Shown here: in pieces, positions 1-6,960 of the stretch
Layout of the letters: the number at the start of each line of letters is the position of its first letter
How positions within the stretch are numbered: the first letter of the stretch is position 1
Source: Pseudomonadota bacterium
Lineage (GTDB): Bacteria; Pseudomonadota; Alphaproteobacteria; Caulobacterales; Caulobacteraceae
Assembly: GCA_023433585.1 (NCBI GenBank)
Contig: JAEZCL010000224.1
Coordinates: 1 to 22,437 of the forward strand
DNA length: 22,437 nt
Direction of reading: 5' to 3'
The notes under the pieces: model-generated
Seen by the model: the letters and a program-made list of their open reading frames with translations, nothing else
Database searches by the model: none
What the model was told of the DNA's origin: nothing
Translations under genes and position numbers: made by a program

Positions 1-21
1 TCGCAGGGGAGGATGGGCTAA
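1..21 (+). CDS. Last codons of an upstream gene (possible YbaB/EbfC family)
   Basis: Reading from base 1, six sense codons (S-Q-G-R-M-G) end in a TAA whose last base is the first base of the recR ATG. Such a TAATG overlap is typical of coupled genes. A YbaB/EbfC nucleoid protein usually precedes recR in Proteobacteria, so this may be its tail, but seven codons cannot identify it and the frame could be chance. Confidence 0.3.
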   Translation, partial: SQGRMG

Positions 22-623
22 TGGCTGCGTCCGCCGGGCCGGAAATCGAGCGGCTCATCAGCCTGCTGGCCAAGCTGCCCGGCATGGGGCCGCGCTCGGC
101 GCGGCGCGCGGCGCTGGCGCTGCTGAAGCGGCGCGAGCAGCTGCTGGTCCCGCTGGCGGCGTCGCTGGCTGAGACCGCGGAAAAGGTGACGTCCTGTTCC
201 GTCTGCGGCGCGCCCGATACGCGCGACCCCTGCTCCATCTGTTCCGACGGCGCCCGCGACAACGCCCTGATCTGCGTGGTCGAGGAGGCGGGCGCCCTGT
301 GGGCGATGGAGCGATCGGGCGCCTTTCGCGGCAAATACCACGTGCTGGGCGGCCTGTTGTCGGCCCTGGACGGCGTCGGGCCGGAACAGCTGCGCGTCGC
401 CGAACTGATCGGACGCGCCAAGGGCGGCGAGGCGAGGGAGGTCGTGCTGGCCCTGCCCGCCACCGTCGACGGCCAGACCACCGCCCACTATCTGGCCGAA
501 CGCCTGTCCGCCGCCGGGGTCGAGGTGACATCCCTGGCGCGCGGCGTGCCGGTGGGCGGCGAGCTGGACTGGCTGGACGACGGCACCATCGTCCAGGCGC
601 TTCGGGCGCGGCGGCCGGCGTGA
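21..623 (+). CDS. recR: Recombination mediator protein RecR
   Basis: RecR works with RecF and RecO to load RecA at single-strand gaps. The 200-residue product has the full family layout: an N-terminal helix-hairpin-helix (about residues 10-35, with LPGMGPRSARRAA), a four-cysteine zinc finger (C59, C62, C71, C74), and a TOPRIM domain from about residue 82 (ICVVEEAGALWAME). The length is normal for RecR. The ATG at 21 is preceded by GGGGAGG at 7-12 and overlaps a TAA stop, suggesting co-transcription with the gene before the window. The gene is intact and the call is secure. Confidence 0.97.
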   Translation: MAASAGPEIERLISLLAKLPGMGPRSARRAALALLKRREQLLVPLAASLAETAEKVTSCSVCGAPDTRDPCSICSDGARDNALICVVEEAGALWAMERSGAFRGKYHVLGGLLSALDGVGPEQLRVAELIGRAKGGEAREVVLALPATVDGQTTAHYLAERLSAAGVEVTSLARGVPVGGELDWLDDGTIVQALRARRPA

Positions 624-673
624 GTTTCCTGGCCTGACTTTCCCGCCGTTGCGACTCCGGCTAGGAACGGAGC

Positions 674-1915
674 ATGAACGCACCCTTCCTCGTCGCCCTC
701 GCCGTCCTGTCGGCGTTCCTACTGATCGCCTTCCTGTGGGCTTTCATGGGGTGGCAAAAGGCGAAAGCGGCGGCTGAAGCCGCCCATCAGCGCATCGAAC
801 TGATTGAGGACGCCCGCGCCTCCATGGCCGACTATCTGCGCGCCCAGGCGGCGGAATCAGCACAGTCGGTGGCCAATCAGATGGTCGAGCGCGCCACGGA
901 GACCTTCAAGGCCCAGGACCGCGTGGCCCGGGAACGGGTCGAGGCCCAGCTGAAGCCGGTGGCCGAGACCCTGGCGAAGTTCCGGGAGCATGTGGCGGCG
1001 CTGGAGAAGGTGCGATCCGAGGAGACCGGCGGTCTGAAGGAGCAGCTGGCCCTGCTGATGACCGCCCACACCGCGACACGTGACGAGACGAGGAAGCTCA
1101 CCGAGGCCCTGCGCGGCAACACCGGGCGGCGCGGACGCTGGGGCGAGCAGACCTGCCGCAACGTGCTGGAGGCGGCGGGCATGGCGGGACGGTTCGACTT
1201 TCAGGAGCAGAACTCCAGCGACGACGAGGACGGGCGCCGGCAACGGCCTGATTTCCTCGTGCGTCTGCCCGGCGGCGGCATGTTCGTGATCGACGCCAAG
1301 GTCCCCCTGGCCCTGGACGGCGACGAGGCGGGCGACGAGGACGCCCAGGCCCGCGCCCGGTCGCTGCGCATCGCCGCCAGCCTCAAGACCCATGTGCGGC
1401 AGCTGGCCTCCAAGGCGTATCAGGACCAATTCAAGCCCAGCCCCGATTTCGTCGCCCTGTTCGTGCCGGGGGACGCCTTCCTCGCCTCGGCGCTGGACCA
1501 TGCGCCGGACATCATGACCCAGGCCATGGACTCGCGGGTGGTCATCGTCACCCCCACCACCCTGTTCGCCCTGTGCAAGGCGGTGGCCTACGGCTGGCGC
1601 GCCGAGGAGCAGAGCGCCAACGCCGATCAGGTGGCCCGCCTGGGCAAGGAACTCTACAAACGCCTGGCCACCATGGGCGGTTACGCCGCATCTCTGGGGA
1701 CCGACCTGGACAAGGCGGTCAAACGCTACAACCAGTTCGTCGGCTCACTGGAGAGCCAGGTGATGGTCCAGGCCCGCCGGTTCGAGGATCTGCAGGTGGA
1801 TCACGAGGGCAAGGAATTGCCCGAGCTGGCCCCGGTGGAGCAGGCGCCGCGCGCCCTCAGCCGTCCCGAACTGATCGAGACCGCCCCGGACGTCGCCGAG
1901 GGCCGGAATTCTTGA
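674..1915 (+). CDS. rmuC: DNA recombination protein RmuC
   Basis: RmuC-family proteins limit inversions and rearrangements at short repeats and are thought to have nuclease-like activity. The 413-residue product begins with one membrane helix (about residues 5-24), continues as an Ala/Glu/Arg-rich coiled coil (about 30-145), and then has the conserved RmuC domain (about 148-375). Visible landmarks are GRRGRWGEQTCRNVLEAAGM at 151-170 and a PD-(D/E)xK-like pair, RPDFLV (191-196) with VIDAKVPL (205-212). It lies 50 bases after recR with no terminator-like sequence between them. The ATG at 674 follows an AGGAACGGAG stretch that can serve as the ribosome binding site. Confidence 0.95.
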   Translation: MNAPFLVALAVLSAFLLIAFLWAFMGWQKAKAAAEAAHQRIELIEDARASMADYLRAQAAESAQSVANQMVERATETFKAQDRVARERVEAQLKPVAETLAKFREHVAALEKVRSEETGGLKEQLALLMTAHTATRDETRKLTEALRGNTGRRGRWGEQTCRNVLEAAGMAGRFDFQEQNSSDDEDGRRQRPDFLVRLPGGGMFVIDAKVPLALDGDEAGDEDAQARARSLRIAASLKTHVRQLASKAYQDQFKPSPDFVALFVPGDAFLASALDHAPDIMTQAMDSRVVIVTPTTLFALCKAVAYGWRAEEQSANADQVARLGKELYKRLATMGGYAASLGTDLDKAVKRYNQFVGSLESQVMVQARRFEDLQVDHEGKELPELAPVEQAPRALSRPELIETAPDVAEGRNS

Positions 1916-1946
1916 CCGGGCGGGTCATTGCGCCTACCTCCGGGCC

Positions 1947-2504
1947 ATGGCCGTCCGTCGCATCCTGACCGTGAACAATCCCGCCGATCTGGCGGTGCTC
2001 AAGACCGTGTGCAAGCCCGTCGAGGCCGTGACCGACGAGGTCCGCGCCCTGATGGATGACATGCTGGAAACCATGTACGACGCGCCGGGCATCGGCCTGG
2101 CCGCCGTGCAGATCGGCGACACGCGCCGGGTCGTGGTCATGGATCTGGGCGACGGGGAAGGCGAAACCCCTGAAAGCGAGGATGAGCGCAAGCCCAACCC
2201 CCGCTATTTCGTGAACCCGGAAATCCTGTGGGCGTCGGAGGAGACCACGCCCTACGAGGAAGGCTGCCTGTCGATCCCGGAGTATTTCGACGAGGTCCAG
2301 CGCCCGGCGCGGGTCAAGCTGCGCTATCTGAATTATCACAGCGAACCGGTCGAGGAGGACGCCGAGGGCCTCTACGCCGTCTGCATCCAGCACGAGATCG
2401 ACCACCTGAACGGGGTGCTGTTCATCGACCATCTGTCGCGCCTGCGCCGCGACCGGGCCATGACCAAGGTGAAGAAGGTCATGCGCGAGCGGGTGGCCGC
2501 GTGA
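1947..2504 (+). CDS. def: Peptide deformylase
   Basis: The enzyme removes the formyl group from the N-terminal methionine of new proteins, using Fe2+ or Zn2+. All three catalytic motifs are visible in the 185-residue product: GIGLAAVQIG (48-57), EGCLSIP (105-111, metal ligand C107) and QHEIDHLNG (148-156, metal ligands H149 and H153, catalytic E150). A charged loop at about 68-86 (GDGEGETPESEDERKPNP) is longer than in E. coli Def. It starts 31 bases after rmuC. Its TGA overlaps the GTG start of the next small gene. The gene is complete, and a second def elsewhere in the genome cannot be excluded. Confidence 0.97.
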   Translation: MAVRRILTVNNPADLAVLKTVCKPVEAVTDEVRALMDDMLETMYDAPGIGLAAVQIGDTRRVVVMDLGDGEGETPESEDERKPNPRYFVNPEILWASEETTPYEEGCLSIPEYFDEVQRPARVKLRYLNYHSEPVEEDAEGLYAVCIQHEIDHLNGVLFIDHLSRLRRDRAMTKVKKVMRERVAA

Positions 2505-2725
2505 CGCCGCGCGCCCATTCACGCCGCAAGCCGGTTCGCCGCGCCCGCCCGCCCCTGACCACCGCGCAGAAGCTGGGCGTGGGCTCGGCCGCGACCCTGG
2601 TCGCCGTGGCGGGCCTGGGCATGATCGCGGGCATCCTTCTGGACCGGCTGCTGAACTTCGACGACGCCCTGGACGCCGGCGGCGAATGGGACGAGGGCGG
2701 CGGCGTTTTCACCCGCTGGGACTGA
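2501..2725 (+). CDS. Small one-helix membrane protein, function unknown
   Basis: A 74-residue reading frame starts at GTG 2501, four bases inside the end of def (GTGA overlap), so it is probably translated by coupling. The N-terminus is strongly basic (about residues 4-17, many Arg and Lys). A single hydrophobic helix follows (about 25-47, LGVGSAATLVAVAGLGMIAG) and then an acidic tail rich in Asp, Glu and Gly. By the positive-inside rule the N-terminus should be cytoplasmic. I do not recognise a family. The codon usage (GC at third positions) and the tight spacing between def and holA support a real gene. A chance extension of the upstream open frame remains possible. Confidence 0.6.
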   Translation: MTPRAHSRRKPVRRARPPLTTAQKLGVGSAATLVAVAGLGMIAGILLDRLLNFDDALDAGGEWDEGGGVFTRWD

Positions 2726-2740
2726 CCGGCATAGGTCGAA

Positions 2741-2768
2741 CATGATCCTGTCCCCATGATCCTGTCCA
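2741..2768 (+). repeat. 14-bp tandem duplication across the holA start
   Basis: CATGATCCTGTCCC (2741-2754) is followed directly by CATGATCCTGTCCA (2755-2768). The second copy supplies the holA ATG. The first copy's ATG (2742) is in another frame and opens a five-codon frame (M-I-L-S-P) that ends in TGA at 2757-2759, overlapping the holA ATG. Either a slippage-type duplication or coincidence. Confidence 0.6.
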
Positions 2769-3808
2769 AGCGCCCCGAGGTCGAGCGGTTCCTGGCCTCG
2801 CCGGACCCGGCGGTGCGCGCCGTGGTCATCCACGGCAAGGACCGGGGCGGCGTCTCCGAGCGGGCGCAGACCCTGTGTCTGAAGATCACCCCGGACCTGA
2901 ACGACCCCTTCAACGTCACCCTCCTGACCGACAGCGACATCGACGGAGACACGGCGGTCCTGGACGACGCCCTGGCGGCCCAGTCCATGACCGGCGGGCG
3001 GCGGCTGGTGCGGCTGCGCCTGTCCGGCGAGAAGGCCAGCGTCGACAAGGCCGTGGCCGCTTCGCTGAAGGCCCATGCCGAGGGCGCCTTCAATCCCGAC
3101 GCCATGTTCGTAGTGGAGGCCGGGGCGCTGGGGCGGGACTCCGCGCTGAGGAAGGCGGCCGAAACGGACAAGGCGGCCGCCTGCATCCCCTGCTACGAAG
3201 ACGAAACCGGCGACGTGGCCCGCATGGTGCGCGAGGCCCTGGCGGCGGACCGGGTGGGCCTGACCGCCGACGCCCTGGCCCAGTTCACCGCCCGTCTGCC
3301 GCGCGAACGGGGCCTGATGCGCCAGGAGATCGAGCGGCTGGCCCTCTACATAGGCCCCGGCAGCGACCGCACCCTCGGGCCGGACGAACTGGAAGCGCAT
3401 CTGGGGGTGGAGCCGGACGCCTCGCTGTTCGAGGCGGCGCTTCAGGCCTTCGGCGGGCGCGCGGCCCAGGCCCAGGCGAACGTGCGCCGCGCCTTCGCCG
3501 AGGGCGAAAGCCCCGTGGCCGCCGTGCGCGCGGTCAGCGGGCACCTGAACCGCCTGCGCCGCATCCGCGCCCTGACCGACAACGGCGCCGGCCCCAAGGA
3601 GGCGGCCAAGTCCGCCGGCGTGTTCTGGAAGCAGGAAGCCGAGATGCTGCGTCAGGTGCGGTCCTGGCGGCACGAGGACCTGATCCAGGTGCTCGAGAGC
3701 GCCCTGGAGGGCGAGAAGGCCTGCAAGACGGCGGGGTCGCCCGACGCCCTGATCGCCGAGCGCCTGCTGCTAGAGGTCTCCGCCCGCGCCCGCCGCCTAG
3801 GGCTTTGA
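2756..3808 (+). CDS. holA: DNA polymerase III delta subunit
   Basis: The delta subunit is the wrench of the clamp loader that opens the beta sliding clamp. The 350-residue product has the expected length and order: an N-terminal RecA-like domain starting MILSKRPEVERFL with VVIHGKDRGGVSERA, a middle domain around residues 140-220 (a stretch resembling CIPCYEDETGDVARMV followed by LPRERGLMRQEIERLALY), and the helical C-terminal collar domain. The start is placed at ATG 2756. No good Shine-Dalgarno sequence precedes it and the start lies within a 14-bp tandem repeat, so the exact first codon is less certain than the identity. It is the last gene of the + strand block. Confidence 0.93.
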   Translation: MILSKRPEVERFLASPDPAVRAVVIHGKDRGGVSERAQTLCLKITPDLNDPFNVTLLTDSDIDGDTAVLDDALAAQSMTGGRRLVRLRLSGEKASVDKAVAASLKAHAEGAFNPDAMFVVEAGALGRDSALRKAAETDKAAACIPCYEDETGDVARMVREALAADRVGLTADALAQFTARLPRERGLMRQEIERLALYIGPGSDRTLGPDELEAHLGVEPDASLFEAALQAFGGRAAQAQANVRRAFAEGESPVAAVRAVSGHLNRLRRIRALTDNGAGPKEAAKSAGVFWKQEAEMLRQVRSWRHEDLIQVLESALEGEKACKTAGSPDALIAERLLLEVSARARRLGL

Positions 3809-3869
3809 CGGATTTCCGCCGAGCGGGATGTCGAAGTCGCGCGGCCCGAAGGCTTAACGCCGCCGCGAG

Positions 3870-3889
3870 TTCTCGCTTCTGTTCGAGAA
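3870..3889. other. Short hairpin between holA and the tRNA
   Basis: TTCTCG (3870-3875) pairs with CGAGAA (3884-3889) around an eight-base loop, just beyond the tRNA 3' end and 61 bases past the holA stop. No T-run follows on either strand, so it is at best a weak terminator or a processing hairpin for convergent transcripts. Confidence 0.3.
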
Positions 3890-3966
3890 TGGCGCACCCG
3901 ACACGATTCGAACGTGTGACCTTTGCCTTCGGAGGGCAACGCTCTATCCAGCTGAGCTACGGGTGC
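3890..3966 (-). tRNA. tRNA-Arg, anticodon CCG
   Basis: Read on the - strand the 77 bases fold as a tRNA. The acceptor stem is GCACCCG (from 3966) with CGGGTGC. The D arm is GCTCAGCTGGATAGAGC. The anticodon stem TTGCC/GGCAA holds the loop CTCCGAA with anticodon CCG, which reads Arg codon CGG. The T arm contains GTTCGAATC. The discriminator base is G and CCA is encoded (complement of 3890-3892). CGG is a frequent Arg codon in this GC-rich DNA. Confidence 0.96.
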
Positions 3967-3976
3967 GAACGGCTTT

Positions 3977-4005
3977 CGCCTATTCGGAGGGGAGCAAAAG
4001 GTCAA
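3977..4005 (-). promoter_or_regulatory. Probable promoter of the tRNA-Arg gene
   Basis: On the - strand, TTGACC (4005-4000) and TAGGCG (3982-3977) are separated by 17 bases. A start about seven bases downstream of the -10 would fall within a few bases of the tRNA 5' end at 3966. The -35 match is good and the -10 match is moderate. Confidence 0.45.
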
Positions 4006-4085
4006 TGCGCATCCTGGTCTGACGCAAAATTCTGATGGCGGCCTGTGAGCGGCGTTTTTCGCCGCGCTTTCCAGAACTGCAGCAA

Positions 4086-4110
4086 ATCATTGATAATAAT
4101 GATAATTTAT
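4086..4110. promoter_or_regulatory. Fur-like AT-rich palindrome, no clear target
   Basis: ATCATT (4086-4091) and AATGAT (4098-4103) form a perfect inverted repeat six bases apart. The 19 bases from 4092 match 13 of 19 positions of the classical Fur box GATAATGATAATCATTATC. The rest of the 226-base gap 3967-4192 holds the tRNA promoter and no open frame I would call a gene. On the + strand only the 3' end of the fnr gene lies ahead. Confidence 0.4.
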
Positions 4111-4192
4111 GACGCCACTGGTCATCTCGCCGTAATCTTGACGAGGTTGCCCCTGATGGGCGTCTGATCCGCCGCCTGGCGCAACCGGCGTG

Positions 4193-4933
4193 TCAGCCGC
4201 CCTCGACCTGGGCCAGGCTCCGCAGCACGCCCGGCTGAAGGATGCGCAGTTCGTTCAGGGCGGCCATGCGGATGACGCCCTGGGTCTTGAGGCGGGTCAG
4301 GACGCGGCTGACCGTCTCGATGGTCAGGCCGAGATAGTCGGCGATTTCGGCGCGGGTCATGGGCAGGCGCACCACGTCCGGCTCGGCCGCACGGGCCGGA
4401 TCGTGCCGGGGCAAGTCCAGCAGGAACGAGGCCAGCCGCTCCAGCGCGGTCTTGCGGCCTAAGAGCAGCATCTGGTTCTGGGCCGCCGCCAGTTCATGCT
4501 GGGCGCGGTCGAGCAAGGCCGTCTCCAACGACGGACAGTCACGCACCAGGGCCCGATAATCGGTCTTTCTGAAGCGGCATACGCCCGCCGGTTCGATGGC
4601 TTCGGCCGAGAACACATAGCCGTCGCCCGCCGCCAGCCCCAGGAAATCTCCCGCGAACAGGAAGCCGGTGATCTGACGCCGTCCATCCGGCAGCAGCTTG
4701 AACACCCGCACCGACCCCGAGGTGATGTTGAATACGTGACGGGCGGGATCGCCTTCATGGATCAGAGACTCGCCGGCCTCCAGCTCCAGCTTCTCCGCCA
4801 GGGCGCCCAGTCGCCGCAGATCGTCACCCTGCAAGGCGGCGCAGACGCTGAAGAGGCGCGCGTCGCAGGTCTGGCAATCGTTGCGGACCGCTCGACCCGA
4901 GCAGTCCGGCGGCAGGGCCTTCAGGGCCAGCAT
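4193..4933 (-). CDS. fnrN: FnrN-type oxygen-sensing Crp/Fnr regulator
   Basis: This is a predicted global anaerobic activator that binds a [4Fe-4S] cluster and recognises TTGAY-N4-RTCAA sites. The 246-residue product has the alphaproteobacterial FnrN cysteine pattern C-X2-C-X7-C (C20, C23, C31) plus a fourth cysteine at C119 in GVCRF, matching the four cluster ligands of FNR. A cyclic-nucleotide-type beta-roll (about 40-130), the dimer helix and a C-terminal HTH follow. The recognition helix carries E-T-V-S-R, the FNR-type specificity residues. ATG 4933 has GGAG seven bases upstream. A FNR box at 4996-5009 suggests autoregulation. FixK is the nearest alternative, but FixK usually lacks the N-terminal cysteines. 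Confidence 0.92.
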   Translation of the reverse strand: MLALKALPPDCSGRAVRNDCQTCDARLFSVCAALQGDDLRRLGALAEKLELEAGESLIHEGDPARHVFNITSGSVRVFKLLPDGRRQITGFLFAGDFLGLAAGDGYVFSAEAIEPAGVCRFRKTDYRALVRDCPSLETALLDRAQHELAAAQNQMLLLGRKTALERLASFLLDLPRHDPARAAEPDVVRLPMTRAEIADYLGLTIETVSRVLTRLKTQGVIRMAALNELRILQPGVLRSLAQVEGG

Positions 4934-4995
4934 GGCTCAACTCCGCGTGGAGCGTTGAATCTGCGCCTTTGTCGCGCGGCGCGCAATCCACGCGA

Positions 4996-5009
4996 TTGAC
5001 GCAGATCAA
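4996..5009. promoter_or_regulatory. FNR/FixK box between fnrN and the acetyltransferase-like gene
   Basis: TTGACGCAGATCAA fits TTGAY-N4-ATCAA with one half-site perfect and the other with C for T. It is centred 69 bases before the fnrN ATG and 41 bases before the ATG at 5044. It may serve fnrN autoregulation, the divergent gene, or both. No convincing -10 element can be placed for either direction. Confidence 0.75.
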
Positions 5010-5043
5010 GGCGGATTGATCCGCGAAGGGGTCTGCTGGCTTC

Positions 5044-5472
5044 ATGGCCGCGCCCCGCATCGCCCCGCTCGAACCTCATGAGGTCGACGCGGCCTATGCC
5101 TTGGCGCGGCTCGGCTATCCCGAGCTGAGCCTGGCCGGCTGGCGGCGGCTGGCCCGGCACACGCTGCGGCCCGGACCGGGGCGGTCCGGCGCGTTGACGG
5201 CCCGCGACGGCGCGGGGCGGCTGAACGGGATGCTGATCTACGCCGTCGATGCGGCCCTCAGCGGCCCGCCCGCGCTCAGAGTCGAGAAGCTGATCGCCTT
5301 CGACATGATGGACGCATGCCCGGTGGCCGAGGCGCTGGTGGCCCGGGCGCTGACGCTGGGCCGGGCGCAAGGGTGCGACGCCATCGCCCTGAGACGGCCG
5401 CTCAGCCCGTCCGCCGAGACCACCGCCCTGATCGTCGAATCCGGCGCCGGAGCCCTGCATCAGGTTCTGTGA
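5044..5472 (+). CDS. Small acetyltransferase-like protein (GNAT fold suspected)
   Basis: The 142-residue product starts with a pattern seen in N-terminal GNAT strands and helices (IAPLEPHEVDAAYALARLGYPE). It continues with a possible central strand (LNGMLIYAVD) and a later strand-helix unit (KLIAFDMMDACPVAEALVARALTLGRAQGC) that resembles the acetyl-CoA-binding region. The usual R/Q-X-X-G-X-G/A loop is not clear, so activity is uncertain. ATG 5044 is preceded by GAAGGGG, rather far at about 13 bases. It is divergent from fnrN across an FNR box, which suggests low-oxygen expression. I infer the fold from overall pattern only. Confidence 0.6.
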   Translation: MAAPRIAPLEPHEVDAAYALARLGYPELSLAGWRRLARHTLRPGPGRSGALTARDGAGRLNGMLIYAVDAALSGPPALRVEKLIAFDMMDACPVAEALVARALTLGRAQGCDAIALRRPLSPSAETTALIVESGAGALHQVL

Positions 5473-5478
5473 CCAACG

Positions 5479-5492
5479 TTGATCTCGATCAA
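5479..5492 (+). promoter_or_regulatory. Perfect FNR/FixK box upstream of the 41-residue gene
   Basis: TTGATCTCGATCAA is a perfect match to the TTGAT-N4-ATCAA consensus. It starts six bases after the stop at 5472 and lies 60 bases before the GTG at 5553. With a class II arrangement (centre at -41.5) transcription would start near 5527, leaving a 26-base leader. Confidence 0.8.
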
Positions 5493-5552
5493 CGACGGCG
5501 CGGGTCGACAGGGCGATCAACAGGCGATGTGAAACCGAGAGGCGGAAAGCCC

Positions 5553-5678
5553 GTGCCTGTTGAAGCCATTCCCTTCCTGATCGCCACTGCGGCCTTCTTC
5601 GCCGCCTTTGTCCTGGGCGTGGGCGGCGCCGCCCTGTGGTCCATGCTGGCGCCGAAATCGGGACCCGACGACGCCTGA
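5553..5678 (+). CDS. 41-residue one-helix membrane protein with an FNR box
   Basis: A short frame from GTG 5553 to TGA 5678 encodes 41 residues: a short polar start, one hydrophobic helix (about residues 7-33, containing FLIATAAFFAAFVLGVGGAA) and a polar tail ending PKSGPDDA. GAGAGGCGG at 5537-5545 gives a ribosome binding site at good spacing. A longer in-frame start at GTG 5529 is possible but less well placed. The perfect FNR box upstream argues for an anaerobically induced gene. The form resembles small subunits or assembly factors of respiratory oxidases and reductases (CcoS, CydX or NapE style), but I see no specific match to any of them. Confidence 0.6.
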   Translation: MPVEAIPFLIATAAFFAAFVLGVGGAALWSMLAPKSGPDDA

Positions 5679-5692
5679 GCCGCCGGTCAGGC
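5673..5692. terminator. Possible shared hairpin between convergent genes
   Basis: GCCTGA (5673-5678) pairs with TCAGGC (5687-5692) around an eight-base loop. The two stop codons of the convergent genes lie inside the stem arms. No T-run follows on either side, so terminator function is uncertain. Confidence 0.3.
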
Positions 5693-6280
5693 CGCCGGGC
5701 GCTTCAGCAGGATCTCCGCCGCCCGCAGATCCTCGCGCGTGTTCACATTGAGGAACGGGTCACGGCTTGCGACCGGCCACTCCGCCACGACGCGACCGAC
5801 CTTTTCGCTCAGGCCGGTCAGCGACAGGCGTCCGGCCGCCGCTTCTTCGTGCAACTGGTCGACTGTCTGGACCCGCCAGAGGGCGCAGACCGGGTGCAGG
5901 CGCCCGCCGCCGGCGGCCACGGCGACACCGTCGTCCGGCCCCATGGCCGCCTCCAGCCGCTCCAGAAGGTCCGGCGGCAGGAACGGCATGTCGCAGGGGA
6001 TCGTCAGCACCCGGTCCGCCCCCATGTCCTTCGCCCACGCCAGGGCCGAGGCCAGGCCCGCCAGGGGCCCCTGGATCGCCGGGTCGTCCAGGATGACCGC
6101 GCCGTCCGCGAACGCCGCCTGAACCGGTTCGCGCACCGCCACGGCGACCGGCGCCCTCCACCGCGACGCCGCGTCCAGGGCGTGCGCAATCAGCCTGGCC
6201 CCGCCCAGGATCCGGTCCGGCTTGGCGCCGCCGATGCGCGACCCCGCGCCGCCCGCCAGTATGACCGTCACCACCGTCAC
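5687..6280 (-). CDS. mobA: Molybdenum cofactor guanylyltransferase MobA
   Basis: MobA transfers GMP from GTP to molybdopterin to make the guanine dinucleotide form needed by NarG. The 197-residue product has the nucleotide-binding loop near its start (LAGGAGSRIGGAKPD, about residues 8-22; the more common form is RMGG-DK) and the metal-binding IPCDMPFL with D97. A late NVNTREDL motif (NVNTPEDL type) is typical. The start is GTG 6280, overlapping the stop of the carbonic anhydrase gene (GTGA). It is the last gene of the nar operon and ends eight bases from the convergent small gene. Having the cofactor-finishing enzyme in the nar transcript fits demand by NarG. Confidence 0.95.
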   Translation of the reverse strand: MTVVTVILAGGAGSRIGGAKPDRILGGARLIAHALDAASRWRAPVAVAVREPVQAAFADGAVILDDPAIQGPLAGLASALAWAKDMGADRVLTIPCDMPFLPPDLLERLEAAMGPDDGVAVAAGGGRLHPVCALWRVQTVDQLHEEAAAGRLSLTGLSEKVGRVVAEWPVASRDPFLNVNTREDLRAAEILLKRPAA

Positions 6281-6960
6281 GCGCCGCGCCTGCCCGAGCG
6301 TGAGGACGGCCGCGCCACATCCTTGCGGCGCGCGGGCGACGGCGGAACGAACAGGCGCGCCGCGTCCTCGGGGCAGGCGATGGTGGTTTCCAGATCGCGG
6401 ACCAGGCCGTCGCGTATGGAATAGATCCAGCCGTGCACGGCCAGGGGCTGGCGCCGCCCCCAGGCGTCCAGCACGAACGGGTTGCGCGCCAGCGAACGCA
6501 CCTGGGCCAGCACATTCTGCTCGCAGATGAAATTCACCTGCATGTCCGCATCATGGATCGCATGAAGTTCGCGGTGATGATCCTCGCACAGACGACGCAC
6601 CCGCTGGAGCCAGTGATCCAGGACGCCGTGGCGGCCGCCGTCCAGGCACGCGCGCACCCCGCCGCACCCGTAGTGCCCGCAGACGATGATATGGCGCACC
6701 TTCAGTGTCTCCAGGGCGAACTGGAGCACGGCCATCAGGTTCAGATCCTGGACCGGGGCCAGGTTGGCGACATTGCGGTGGACGAACAGCTCCCCGGGCT
6801 GCAGGCCGACGATCTCATTGGCCGGAACGCGGCTGTCGGAACAGCCGATCCACAGATACTCCGGCGCCTGCTGGGCCGCCAGGCGGCGGAAATATTCAGG
6901 GTCCAGCCGCGTCCGTTCCGCCGCCCAGCTGAGGTTGCTTTCCAGCAGGTCGACGATCAT
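6277..6960 (-). CDS. can: Beta-class carbonic anhydrase
   Basis: The enzyme interconverts CO2 and bicarbonate. The 227-residue product has the beta-class zinc site: C40 with D42 and R44 in CSDSR, then H96 and C99 in CGHYGCGG. The oxyanion and fold motifs (PGELFVHRNVAN, about 55-66) are present. The length is near normal; the C-terminal end after about residue 205 is basic and less conserved. Its ATG overlaps the hemerythrin gene stop (ATGA) and its stop overlaps the mobA start, so it is translated as part of the operon. Why nitrate respiration should include it is not obvious; bicarbonate supply or pH balance during denitrifying growth are guesses. The symbol is by family (can/cynT type). Confidence 0.93.
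   Translation of the reverse strand: MIVDLLESNLSWAAERTRLDPEYFRRLAAQQAPEYLWIGCSDSRVPANEIVGLQPGELFVHRNVANLAPVQDLNLMAVLQFALETLKVRHIIVCGHYGCGGVRACLDGGRHGVLDHWLQRVRRLCEDHHRELHAIHDADMQVNFICEQNVLAQVRSLARNPFVLDAWGRRQPLAVHGWIYSIRDGLVRDLETTIACPEDAARLFVPPSPARRKDVARPSSRSGRRGA

Noticed and set aside
3890..3966. tRNA-Arg as an attachment site for an integrated island
   Set aside because: No integrase gene, no repeat of the tRNA 3' end elsewhere in the window that I can see, and the flanking genes look like native chromosome.
4148..4160. GCCC-CTGAT-GGGC hairpin as the fnrN terminator
   Set aside because: The stem is only four pairs and no T-run follows on the - strand, so it is too weak to call.
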